Source: Candidatus Thiodubiliella endoseptemdiera
GTDB lineage: Bacteria > Pseudomonadota > Gammaproteobacteria > PS1 > Pseudothioglobaceae
Length of the DNA: 64,000 nt
Reading direction: 5' to 3'
Assembly (NCBI GenBank): GCA_013416635.1
Contig: JACCHT010000002.1
Location: 372,001 to 436,000 of the forward strand
Of the stretch, positions 17,794 to 27,206 are shown one piece after another (the stretch's first letter is position 1; each line of letters starts with the position of its first letter). The notes beneath the pieces were generated by a model that was not told the origin of the DNA, made no database searches, and worked only from the letters and a program-made list of their open reading frames with translations. Position numbers and translations under genes: made by a program.

Positions 17794-18880
17794 TGTTTTC
17801 CCATTGATATTTAATTTTTAATTCGTTAAAGCGACTCCAAGGAATAATTTTTCTATGTTGCATTCTGCCAACAACAATGCCAGAGGCGGTGCCAATTTCC
17901 TTTGCAAAACTAACAACATCTTTTTTTGTTTTTAAAGAAGATAAGTCATATTTTTGAGGAATTAAAATATCAGCAGCAAAGTTATTCGCTTCTTCTTCTA
18001 GCGTCTCGTTTATCTCAAAACCCTTTCCTCCCTCTAAAAATAGCTGTTTTGTATGTTTTAAAATATGCGCAATTTCATGAAAAAATGCAAACCAAAGATG
18101 GTCGTTTGTTTTATGCCGCAAACTTAATAACAATAAGGCTTTATCTCTGGTTAGCCATTTTGTAGCACCACTCATCGGGCATTGTTTAGGCGTTGGTACA
18201 AACACCACGGCAATGCCGCACGCTGCGCAAAGTTTTATTAATTTTGGCCTAAAATCATCAGGGTCTTTCGAAAGTGTCAACACCCTAAAATCGCCTAAAG
18301 TTTCTTTTAATTTTTTCTTATTAAAAGAATTGCAATCAATCTGATGTCCTAGCCTTTCCCCTTGCCTTACCCAAGTTTGAATGGCAATATCACTTTTGTT
18401 AAATTTGTCAGATGATTTAAAAACAACTTGATAATTATTGTTTTGCATTTTTCTAAAGGCATCAATAGATGCGACACCATAAAATTTTAAACATTCTGTT
18501 ACCTGCGAAACCTGATCACTAAATTTATTTATCCAATTAAATTTAATCATATCTTTTAAGGGTAATTCTTTTAACCAAGAAATAGAGTGAGTTAACACTA
18601 TTGACTCTTTTTCTTTTTCTAAAGCAATGCGATAATCTCCCTCCAAGTTTAGCCAAAAATTAGCAGAAATCCCTAAAACTTTTTCAAGTCGTAAGGCGGT
18701 AATTTCGTTAATCGTTGCAGTGCCATTGATAATCTTGTGGATATGTTTTGCTGAATACCCTGTATTGGTTGCAAGGTTAGTTTTTGACAAACCAATATCC
18801 CCCATTCTTTCAACAATACTATCCCCTGGAATAACTTCATGCATCCAATCAGGGTTAAAACTGTATAAATTTTTACTCAT
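17780..18880 (-). CDS. higA: HigA-like antitoxin: XRE helix-turn-helix fused to ImmA/IrrE metallopeptidase
   Basis: About 366 residues. An N-terminal XRE-type DNA-binding domain (GLSKTNLATNTGYSAKHIHK) is followed by a region of unclear fold and a C-terminal ImmA/IrrE-type zinc peptidase with the HEXXH motif in WFAFFHEIAHILKHT and a downstream glutamate in EEEANNFAADILIP. Such fusions are typical antitoxins of HigBA-like pairs, where they repress the operon. The start is ATG 18880, with GGAG at the right spacing; the TTG at 18892 is rejected. It lies 24 bp after the toxin gene on the same strand. The frame is intact. Confidence 0.85.
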   Translation of the reverse strand: MSKNLYSFNPDWMHEVIPGDSIVERMGDIGLSKTNLATNTGYSAKHIHKIINGTATINEITALRLEKVLGISANFWLNLEGDYRIALEKEKESIVLTHSISWLKELPLKDMIKFNWINKFSDQVSQVTECLKFYGVASIDAFRKMQNNNYQVVFKSSDKFNKSDIAIQTWVRQGERLGHQIDCNSFNKKKLKETLGDFRVLTLSKDPDDFRPKLIKLCAACGIAVVFVPTPKQCPMSGATKWLTRDKALLLLSLRHKTNDHLWFAFFHEIAHILKHTKQLFLEGGKGFEINETLEEEANNFAADILIPQKYDLSSLKTKKDVVSFAKEIGTASGIVVGRMQHRKIIPWSRFNELKIKYQWENNEQG

Positions 18881-18904
18881 GATAATCTCCAATAAAATTG
18901 ATAT

Positions 18905-19195
18905 TTATTTTTTAACTTTTTTCCAAATTATGTTATTACTTTCATCTTTGACAGGCTCTATTGCAAAAAAAGTTAATCTAACACCCTGAAAAACAGTTAT
19001 TGCAAATTGATCCTTCTTATCGCCTTTTAATGGGTGAGGTTTGTCAAATTTAAAATCCCCCAATTGATTAACTGCTTTTAATTGTTGTAATCTTTTAAAT
19101 AAAAATTTAGCATTTTTATCACCAAATTTTTTATTTGCTTCTTTTTTCGTATTACACAATTTTTCAAGTTTTCTTGTGCTAAAAAATATTTTCAT
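18905..19195 (-). CDS. higB: HigB/RelE-like toxin
   Basis: A 96-residue basic protein (MKIFFSTRKLEKLCNTKKEA at the start; DKPHPLKGDKKDQFAI and GVRLTFFAIEPV further on) with the layout of RelE/HigB mRNA interferases. It directly precedes the HigA-like antitoxin, in toxin-first order as in HigBA systems. Both genes are intact, unlike the restriction genes around them, as expected if the antitoxin must be kept. Catalytic residues were not checked by alignment. Confidence 0.8.
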   Translation of the reverse strand: MKIFFSTRKLEKLCNTKKEANKKFGDKNAKFLFKRLQQLKAVNQLGDFKFDKPHPLKGDKKDQFAITVFQGVRLTFFAIEPVKDESNNIIWKKVKK

Positions 19196-19303
19196 AAATT
19201 AAAAAAACATAACCAATTAGGTAATAAATTTTATCATAGAATAACTAAATAATAATTACTTACTTTAATTTTCTGATACTAATTTTTGATTTAGCATTAT
19301 TGC

Positions 19304-19400
19304 CCAACTCCTAAGCAATCCTTAGTAGTTGGGAAAAGATGTTGCATTAAGCCTTTTTTATGTTGTTTGAGGCTGGTTATTTTTGCTTACCATTACTCAC
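19304..19400 (-). pseudogene. Second HsdS C-terminal tail remnant with inverted repeat
   Basis: On the minus strand 19330-19400 repeats the HsdS tail coding sequence (SLKQHKKGLMQ, then HLFPTTKD) with frameshifts. It is followed by a 12-bp stem with one mismatch (19304-19315 with 19321-19332, loop CAATC). This remnant separates the AAA ATPase from the toxin-antitoxin pair. The stretch 19196-19303 is AT-rich with no recognised feature. Confidence 0.55.
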
Positions 19401-19410
19401 TACTTTTATC

Positions 19411-20454
19411 CTATATAATAAAATCATATTTAGTTAATAACTTTTCTAAAATTTCTTTAAATTTTTCTTTATTCTCATCATTCATAATATCTGTCTCGTG
19501 ATAGAATATTTTTTATGCGAAAGAATATTAATGATATTTGAATCTTCTGAATAATCTTCAATACCTATTTTTCTAAAACATAAGAAAATCGCCCAGCACC
19601 TAAAAAAGATGCAATATTCTCAAGAACTTGCCTTAATAAGACAAACTGATAGGAGAAAAATTCTTCATCATCTTTTGCTTTTTTAGTTTTTGCAATAAAT
19701 GTAAATGATATAAAATACACTTTTATCAAATGGCTCAAGTTCGTTATTATCCAACATATATGTTTTATGTTTCTTTTCAAACTTATTCGCCTTTTCGCCC
19801 TTATTAAGCCAATTATATAAAATCGAAAACAGTCCGATATGATGGGTTGTTAAAATAATCTTTTTATTTTTAAAATTATCCTCGATTAAATCAAAAAGTG
19901 TTATTGCGGTCATAAATATATTATGTTCGTCCAAACTTGATACTGGGTCATCAATAAAAAATGTTTAGACTGACTATCAGTCCAACCTTCAACTTCAAAT
20001 AAAGCCAAGAAAAACACCAAACAAAAATGCGCTCCTCTCCGCGAGATATTTTTATCTTTGTTTCTTTCTCATCCTCTTCTTTAAAAAATAAACCTCTTTA
20101 ATGCCTTTTTCGCTATCTTTTGTGTATTTTAAATTTAAAGTTATATTTAGGATTGTAACGATTTAATTTTTTTCTTTAATAGAGTCTTCTGTTATTGATG
20201 TATGAAATTGACTTAAACTACTTAGTAAAATTTCTAAACATATATTTTGACCATTATTATCTTCATCATTATTCCAAGTAAAAGGTCTTCACTAAAAGCA
20301 TTGTAATAAACGCCAGTATGTTTATCGTTTGTATCTTTTGTTTCATCTTTAAAGGCTACTGACAGCCTTGTTTTCCTGTTGAATTAAAAGCATATATCAA
20401 TACTATATTTTCTTTTAATTCGTTTAATGATTTTGCAATTTCTGATAAATTCAT
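19411..20454 (-). pseudogene. AAA ATPase of the PrrC/RloC-like (AAA_13) type, broken by frameshifts
   Basis: Starts at ATG 20454, MNLSEIAKSLNELKENIVLI. The Walker A is YAFNSTGKTRLS once a missing A near 20365 is restored. Walker B is FIDDPVSSLDEHN, in the style of PrrC/RloC/AAA_13 proteins, followed by IILTTHHIGLFSILYNWL. The C-terminal part has LLRQVLENIASFLGAGRFSY and ends near 19411. At least four frame changes interrupt it. Full length would be ~347 residues. Members of this family often travel with hsd genes and act as abortive-infection or anticodon-nuclease ATPases; no nuclease domain is seen here, so the role is open. It begins 15 bp after hsdS. Confidence 0.65.
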
Positions 20455-20469
20455 AAAGCGTCCTTTTAT

Positions 20470-21655
20470 TTAATTTGCTACTGGAAAAAGTTGTTGCATT
20501 AGTCCTTTTTGTGTTGTTTGAGGGCTGCCATTTTTGGCTTTGGGCATCAATTAATTCATCAAGTGAGGTTAAGCACTCGGCTATTTTTTGTTGTTCTTTT
20601 GGTTTTGGGATAAAAACATTCAACATAGAAAATTTTGAAATCCAATGCCTTTGATGATTTCCAATTTCATACCCAATCATTTGCATTAGTTCATACATAA
20701 ACTTAATACTGGTGTTGTCTTTTGCTAATAATATTTTCATTGCAGATGATTTTGCCTTAAAGGAAAATCTACAAATTTTGTTGCTGTTGTAAAATCATCA
20801 AATATTACTACTGGTAAATTATTTTCAAGAATTCCGTCAGTTTCATTCGTATAACCCAAAATAAATGTTTTTCCTGCGGTTAATACAGGCGTTTTATAAT
20901 CATCATTGTATGCTGTGCTTTCCACTAAATATTTAGTTGGCTGAAGATAATCTAAATAATCCCCAATTTTTCTCTTGCCACGCTGGAGCGTTTTTAAACT
21001 CGGGGAATCTTAAGGCTGGGGTGTTTTGCCTTTGCTGGGAAAAGTTGTTGCATTAAGCCTTTTTGTGTTGTTTTAGGCTGTCCACTTTTTGGCTTTGGGC
21101 GGTAATAAGGTCATCAAGTGAAGTTAGGCAATCGGCTATTTTTTGTTGTTCTTTTAGGTTTGGTGATGGAATTTTTATATTTCTTAAATTTCCCAAAGAG
21201 ATAAATTTTTGAGTATTTCCAGTAAGTAGTGCGTTAATACTTGTTTTAATATATTGACTATTTAAAAATGAACTAAATAATTATTTAACAATAAATTCTG
21301 CTGTTTAATTAACGCAACATTTTTAATGGCAAACTCATTAGAGTTGACCATAACTGGGTTGCCAATAGTTCCAATCATACCAAATAAAATATCCCCTATG
21401 TCAACCTTTGAACGATTATTTATATGCTGATAGTCTTCATTAGAGATAAACTTAACATTATTAAGATTTAATAAACCATTTTTAAGTAAATTTTTGAAGT
21501 TATTAACGGCTTTCCATTGTCATAAAATTTAGGAGAATCATGCGTCCCATCTCTAACATCGCTCACATCCCCAATTTTTTCTCTTGCCACTCTAGGGCGT
21601 TTTTAAACTCAGGAAACCTCAAGGCTGGCACACCGCTTTTATTTACCTTATTCAT
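20470..21655 (-). pseudogene. hsdS: Type I restriction specificity subunit HsdS, multiple frameshifts
   Basis: Start ATG 21655 ([20 protein letters not shown]) overlaps the 3' end of hsdR. The two target-recognition domains are separated by the conserved region SLDDLITAQSQKVDSLKQHK (about 21040-21110). A second copy, SLDELIDAQSQK then KKGLMQQLFPVAN, closes the gene at 20470. HsdS chooses the DNA sequence recognised by the R-M complex. Total length (~395 codons) is normal, but the frame changes several times, so as written it makes no product. The conserved region is the same sequence that is repeated at 17701-17793 and 19330-19400. Confidence 0.75.
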
Positions 21656-24591
21656 AAGCACTCATTCCCGCAATTTCTCTATCTTCTGCTTGTTTTTTAA
21701 GCAGAGGAATTAAATCTTTTGCCAATTGAGTTTCTTTGCCAGCGCGTTCTTTCCAGCCAAGGTTAAGGTAGGTAAATAATTCACTGAATAAATCACCATC
21801 AAAAATATGTCTTTCTAAAGTTCGGCTGACAAAGTTTTTTAAAGCGAAAGTTTTAATATTATGTTTTTGAGCGATTTTAGCCAAAGTATCGGCGGATTTA
21901 TTGGCTTTAAAAACCTCATAACCTTGTTTGATTTCCTCTATATCTAGTGCCTTGCCTAATTCTAGGGTGTCAATATATTCTCTTAACTCTTCTTTTTCAT
22001 CGATAAATTTAGCATCACTGGTAATCAAACTGACTAATTGAGTTTTGCTCATTTTATCTTTGCTGGTGTTTTGCGTGTATTTAGCGATTAAATTCATAAT
22101 GTAGTCATAATCAATCACGGTTGAGGCAAATAACACATATTCAAAATCCAGTTGAGCAACCGTATCAGGTAAATCTTCCCCTTTATCTTGCATGGCTTTG
22201 AGGTGCTTGGAGACTTCTAAATAAACCCCTTTAAAACCTCTTAGGGTGTCTTTGGGGATAATGGTTGCTAGGTCTTTTTATCACTCTCTTCTAAATCGGT
22301 ATATTGCTCTATTTGGGTGCTGAGTTTTTGCACGGCTTTAAAATGATTAATAAACCCTGCTCTTGCCTCATCGCCTTTTAGATTTAGCACTGCCTCAGGG
22401 GTATTTTCTAAGCCTTGTAGAGCCATAAACTGCTCTAAATCCTCCACCGCTTTGGCGAGTTTTTCTATCACAATAGGGGCAGCATCGACCAGCCAGATTT
22501 CTTTTTGCTGTTCGCCCTCTTGTCCTGAAAAAAGAGCAATGGCGTTATCCACCGCATCTTCACCCGTTTTAAAATCAATAATATTGCCATACGGCTTGGT
22601 GTCGTTTAGCACTCTGTTGGTGCGAGAAAAGGCTTGGATTAAACCGTGATGTTTGAGTTTTTTATCCACATACAGGGTATTTAGATATTGAGAATCAAAG
22701 CCTGTTAGCAGCATATCCACCACAATGGTAATATCTATTTTTTGGCGTTGTGGATAATCTGCATTGGCGTATTTTTGGTCTTTAATCCTTTGTTGAATGT
22801 CTTGATAATAACTATCAAAATTATTGATATTATGATTGGTGTTAAATTGCAGGTTGTAATCACTAATAATTTCTTGCAGAGCTTTTTTCTTTTCGTTTGG
22901 ATTTTCTTTATTATCGGCTTGCTCTTGGGCTAAATCTTCTTGCAATTGCTTGATGTCTGAATCACCTTGTGCAGGCGGTGAAAACACACAGGCGATATTA
23001 AGTGGCGTAAAATTTTCATCTTCTGTTTGTTTTTGGGCTTGTATTTCTTTAAAAAGTCGGCAATATTCAATGGCATGATTAATCGATTGTGAGGCAAGAA
23101 TAGCATTAAATTTACGCCCACTGGTGGCTTGAATATGTTTGCTTAAAATTGCCTCAACAACTGCCTTTTGTGAGGTGGCTTGTTGCTTGTTATCTGCCTT
23201 AAAATGATCCACGCGAAAACGCAAAACATTTTTATCTTCAATGGCGTGGGTGATGGTGTAATTGTGCAGCTCTTTTTGAAAAACATCTTCGGTTAGTACC
23301 AAGGTTTTTTCTTCGTTTTCGATGGTTTTGTGGGTGGAGTTTTGTTCAAAAATAGGCGTTCCAGTAAAACCAAAAAGCTGTGATTTTGGGAAAAAATCTT
23401 TAATCGCTTCGTGATTTTTACCAAATTGTGAGCGATGGCATTCATCAAAAATAAAAATAATTTTTTTATCTTTGAGTGGGGCTAATTCTGCCTTGTAATT
23501 CTTTTTATTGGTGCCGTCCAGTGCCAACCCAAGTTTTTGAATAGTGGTTACAATCACTTTATTAGCATAATCATCTGAAAGTAGCCTTTGCACCAGTGAA
23601 TAAGTGTTGGTATTTTCCTCAACACAATCTTTTTGAAATTTATTAAATTCTTCTCTGGTTTGTCGGTCTAAATCTTTTCTGTCCACCACAAACAAACATT
23701 TATCAATGGATTGGTTTGCCTTTAAAAGCGTTGAAACTTTAAACGAGGTGAGGGTTTTGCCACTGCCTGTAGTGTGCCAAATATAACCATTGCCATCATT
23801 TTTATTAACGGTGTTAACGATTGATTCAACGGCGTAAATTTGATAAGGACGCATCATTAGTAATTTTTGCTCACCTGCCAACAAAACCATATAACGACTA
23901 ATCATTTTTGCCAGCGTGCATTTAGCGAGGAATTTATCAGCAAAATCACTCAGTCGCGTGATTTTTTTATTGGTTTTATCGGCAAAGCGATAAAACGGTA
24001 AAAATGTTCTTCGGCATCAAACTGGAAATGTTGTTGATTGTTGTTGGTAAAGTACAAGGTATCGTTTTCATTGCTGACGATAAAAAGCTGCATAAAAGAC
24101 AATAAAGTATTGGTATAGCCATTGCCAATATCATTTTTATAATCAATGATTTGCGCGATAGCACGGCGAGGGCTGAGTTCTAGTGTTTTGAGTTCAATTT
24201 GCACCAACGGCAAGCCGTTAATCAGCAAAATCACATCGTAACGATGGTAACTGTCTTTGGTGTTGATACGCAACTGGTTAATGACTTCAAAATCATTTTT
24301 ACACCAATCTTTGATGTTAACCAGTGTGTAATTTAGGGGTGTGCCATCATCGCGTTCAAAACTATTCACTTGCCTTAGTGTTTGTGATGAAGCGAAAATA
24401 TCAGGGCTAACAATAGACTCCATTAGGCGATTAAATTCCACATCGCTTAAATTTACGCCATTGAGTTTATTGAATTTTTGACGAAAATTAGCGTTTAGTG
24501 CCGTTTGGTTTCTAATATTTTGATTATATTGATAACCTAAGGCTTCTAATTTTTTAATTAAGTCTTGTTCTATTTTTTGTTCTTTTTTCAT
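21648..24591 (-). CDS. hsdR: Type I restriction endonuclease/translocase HsdR, two frameshifts
   Basis: Starts MKKEQKIEQDLIKKLEALGY. The N-terminal nuclease domain shows the PD-(D/E)xK pattern in DVILLINGLPLVQIELK. The helicase part has Walker A YIWHTTGSGKTLTSFKV and the DEAD-box-like FIFDECHRSQFG, plus motif VI-like QAFSRTNRVLND. The C-terminal domain follows. The frame shifts near 23990 (after EEHFYRF) and near 22275 (ESDKK, a missing A before DLATI). Joined, it would be ~980 residues, normal for HsdR. An alternative upstream TTG start (24609) is less likely. It is the first gene of the island and the likely start of its transcript. Confidence 0.85.
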
Positions 24592-24618
24592 TATGACATT
24601 TAACAGCAAAATTATTCA

Positions 24619-24633
24619 TTAAAGAGACTTTAA
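24619..24633. promoter_or_regulatory. Inverted repeat upstream of hsdR, possible operator
   Basis: TTAAAG-AGA-CTTTAA is a perfect 6-bp inverted repeat 28 bp before the hsdR ATG. It sits between a TTGGCA sequence and TGAATA read on the minus strand, which could be -35 and -10 hexamers about 17 bp apart. The promoter call is weak. Confidence 0.3.
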
Positions 24634-24666
24634 TTTGCCAAAACACTTGATAAAAATTAACTTTTA

Positions 24667-24827
24667 GAGACCTTTGCATAAATAGGGATGATTAGCAAAA
24701 TGACAGATTTTATTAAATTGGAAATTTTTTAAATCCACTCCTAGCAGGGCTAAGGGTGTTTTTAAAAAGTTTGTAATTTGATGAAAGATGGCGTTTTGAT
24801 GATTATTCATATTTATGCAAAGGTCTC
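24667..24827. mobile_element. 161-bp palindromic MITE-like element, copy 10
   Basis: Perfect 18-bp terminal inverted repeats with target duplication TTTTA. The right-hand duplication contains the cbbQ stop codon, so insertion occurred exactly at the end of cbbQ and left its product unchanged. Confidence 0.93.
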
Positions 24828-24829
24828 TT

Positions 24830-25639
24830 TTAATCAAAAATAGCGTCAATCGCACCACGCATCGTCTCACGCACTTCGGCATCATCCGTAATCGGACAAA
24901 CCAGCGACATATGGCATGCGTCTTTAACCCCAACGCCTGAGGCAATCAGCTTACCTGCATAGTTTAATAAACGCGTAGAAGCGCCCTCGTCAAGCCCGTG
25001 ACCAACTAAATTACGCGTCGCTTGCGCAAGCTGTACCAATTTGGATGCCATGTCTGCATCAACACCTGATTCTTTTGCGACAATGCTTGCTTCTAATTCA
25101 GCGGATGCATAGTCAAAATCCATTCCTGTAAAACGCTGTTTGGTAGATTGTTTTAAATCTTTCATTAATGACTGATAGCCTGGGTTATACGAAATCACCA
25201 ATTGAAAGTCAGGGTGTGCCTTTACCAGCTCGCCTTTTTTATCCAACATCAACTCGCGTCTATGGTCGGTCAAAGAGTGAATGACGACCATAGTATCTTG
25301 ACGCGCTTCTACCACCTCATCTAAATAACAAATTGCACCGTAACGAGCCGCCAAAGTAAGCGGGCCATCGACCCAATGCGTGCCATTTGAATCAAGCAAA
25401 TAGCGACCAATTAAATCACTGGCGGTAATATCTTCGTTACAAGAAACGGTAATAATTGGCTTATCTAATTGATGTGCCATATGCTCAATAAATCGTGATT
25501 TACCGCAGCCTGTTGGGCCTTTTACCATGACGGGTAATCTTGCATTATAAGCAGCAGTGTAGAGTTCTACCTCATTTGATTGTGCTTCATAAAACGGTTC
25601 TTTTTCAATTTTAAATTGATTAATATCAAAATTTGACAT
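24830..25639 (-). CDS. cbbQ: RuBisCO activase AAA+ ATPase CbbQ
   Basis: A 269-residue MoxR-type AAA+ protein. Walker A is VKGPTGCGKSRFIEH and Walker B is ICYLDEVVEARQD; STKQRFTGMDFDY holds the sensor/arginine-finger region. CbbQ hexamers act with CbbO to reactivate inhibited RuBisCO. It lies 93 bp downstream of cbbM, past a hairpin that may attenuate transcription. In most relatives cbbO follows directly. Here a palindromic element and the restriction island come next, and cbbO lies 9.8 kb further on, same strand. Confidence 0.93.
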   Translation of the reverse strand: MSNFDINQFKIEKEPFYEAQSNEVELYTAAYNARLPVMVKGPTGCGKSRFIEHMAHQLDKPIITVSCNEDITASDLIGRYLLDSNGTHWVDGPLTLAARYGAICYLDEVVEARQDTMVVIHSLTDHRRELMLDKKGELVKAHPDFQLVISYNPGYQSLMKDLKQSTKQRFTGMDFDYASAELEASIVAKESGVDADMASKLVQLAQATRNLVGHGLDEGASTRLLNYAGKLIASGVGVKDACHMSLVCPITDDAEVRETMRGAIDAIFD

Positions 25640-25673
25640 AATTTCATCCTTAATAATCGTTAGTATTTATACT

Positions 25674-25714
25674 AAAAAAGCCCCTGTAAAAATAACTTTT
25701 CACAGAGGCTTTTT
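25674..25714 (-). terminator. Hairpin between cbbM and cbbQ, terminator/attenuator
   Basis: Read on the minus strand, AAGCCTCTGTGAAAA pairs with TTTTTACAGGGGCTT and is followed by a T-run. It lies just after the cbbM stop. It probably ends most cbbM transcripts while allowing some read-through into cbbQ, giving more RuBisCO than activase. Confidence 0.75.
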
Positions 25715-25732
25715 CAACTATTTGTTATAAGT

Positions 25733-27115
25733 TTACTTATGAACGCCTAACTTGTCTCTCCAACCAGGATATAGAGTATCAGCATCACCTGGGAACGACT
25801 CAAATGCACGAGCAAATTCATTATGGTCTTTAGCAAACTCAATCGGATCAGCTTTAGCCATCCAACAATCATACGCTTGACGAAGTGACTTAGCACCTGC
25901 CGCAGGAGAATCGATGTGACCGTAAGAACCACCACCAGAAGTGTTGATTACATTACCATGACCTAAGTTTTCAAAGAAACCCGGAAGACGCAATGCATTC
26001 ATACCACCAGAAATAATTGGCGTAGTCGGCTTCATACCAAACCACTCTTGATGATAAGCTGGACCATCAGCACTATCACGCTCAATCATATATGCAATAT
26101 GTTTGTCATCTGTACCACCTTCCATTTTACCAAAGCCCATTGTACCCACATGGATACCAGACGCACCCATAAGGCGAGAAAGTTTAGCAAGAACAAATGC
26201 AGTGTAACCACGAACAGCTGATGGAGAAGTGATTGCTCCATGACCCGCTCTATGGTAGTGTAAATATTGGTCAGCAAAATTACGACGCGCTGTTGTAACC
26301 ATACCACAACCACCAACATAACCGTCAACTAGGAATGCAACATGGTGTGCATTTTCACCAAATGTTTCCAAGATGTATTCACCACGAGCAATCATTTCAT
26401 GATGGTCGTCAGCAGTAATGTTTGCAGAGAAAATCTTAGCTTCGCCTGTCTCGTCTTGCGCACGCTTCATAGCATCAGCAACTAGAGGTGTTACATCCTT
26501 CATGCGAGCATAAACTTGGTTACCTTGAGGCTCATCGTTTTTAATAAAGTCGCCACCTAACCAGAATTGGTATGCTGCTTCAGCAAAAGGCTTCGGACGA
26601 AGACCTAACTTAGGCTTAATAATAGTACCGGCAATGTAACCACCATTTGTACGGTCACGGCCTAACAAGTTCCAAAGGTCTGTAATATCCATTGATGGGC
26701 CATCGAAAATATCAAGCATTTGCTTAGGAACATGGAAGTCAAACATTTGCGCACATTGAACATCACCCATGCCTTGATTATTACCAATTGCAAGCGTAAG
26801 GAATGACACAACCATCGCACGGCCATCAATCATATTACGATCAAACAAGCCACATGGGTATGCAATTTTCATGATGCCTTTAGCTTCATCAATTTCATAA
26901 ACCATTGCATCTAAGTCTTTAGTAAAATCATCAGTTGTTGATACCTCTACATTTGTTCCTGTTGAACTCTCTGCTGCAAAATGCGCAGCAGTTTCTAAAT
27001 AACCACCAAAACCTGGCATTGGTGTCATTGTGTAGGCTACAAGAATGTGGCCGCCTTCTTTGATTAGCGTGTCTTCGTCTAATGACAAATCTGCATATCT
27101 ATTTGATTGATCCAT
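25733..27115 (-). CDS. cbbM: Ribulose-1,5-bisphosphate carboxylase, form II (CbbM)
   Basis: 460 residues, the exact size range of form II RuBisCO. The motif [14 protein letters not shown] contains the lysine that becomes carbamylated and its metal-binding partners; [15 protein letters not shown] and [13 protein letters not shown] are other active-site segments. It fixes CO2 in the Calvin cycle and marks the organism as autotrophic. A strong ribosome-binding site (AGAAGGAG) precedes the ATG. The divergent cbbR and a good promoter lie upstream. The frame is intact. No small subunit is present, as expected for form II. Confidence 0.98.
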   Translation of the reverse strand: MDQSNRYADLSLDEDTLIKEGGHILVAYTMTPMPGFGGYLETAAHFAAESSTGTNVEVSTTDDFTKDLDAMVYEIDEAKGIMKIAYPCGLFDRNMIDGRAMVVSFLTLAIGNNQGMGDVQCAQMFDFHVPKQMLDIFDGPSMDITDLWNLLGRDRTNGGYIAGTIIKPKLGLRPKPFAEAAYQFWLGGDFIKNDEPQGNQVYARMKDVTPLVADAMKRAQDETGEAKIFSANITADDHHEMIARGEYILETFGENAHHVAFLVDGYVGGCGMVTTARRNFADQYLHYHRAGHGAITSPSAVRGYTAFVLAKLSRLMGASGIHVGTMGFGKMEGGTDDKHIAYMIERDSADGPAYHQEWFGMKPTTPIISGGMNALRLPGFFENLGHGNVINTSGGGSYGHIDSPAAGAKSLRQAYDCWMAKADPIEFAKDHNEFARAFESFPGDADTLYPGWRDKLGVHK

Positions 27116-27143
27116 TGTGGACTCCTTCTATTAAAAAAACAAC

Positions 27144-27172
27144 ATCATACAATAACAAATAAATAATGTAAA
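27144..27172 (-). promoter_or_regulatory. Candidate sigma-70 promoter for cbbM
   Basis: On the minus strand TTTACA and TATGAT are separated by exactly 17 bp; the -10 ends 29 bp before the cbbM ATG. It is one of the best-looking promoters in the window. Confidence 0.65.
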
Positions 27173-27180
27173 ATAATATT

Positions 27181-27193
27181 TATTTAGTAAATA
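27181..27193. promoter_or_regulatory. Palindrome in the cbbM-cbbR intergenic region, candidate CbbR site
   Basis: TATTTAGTAAATA is a 6-bp inverted repeat around a single G, lying upstream of the cbbM -35 and just before the cbbR start. LysR-type regulators bind dyads containing T-N11-A, which this contains. Position and symmetry suggest the CbbR recognition site. Confidence 0.5.
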
Positions 27194-27206
27194 ATAACTA
27201 AAACTT

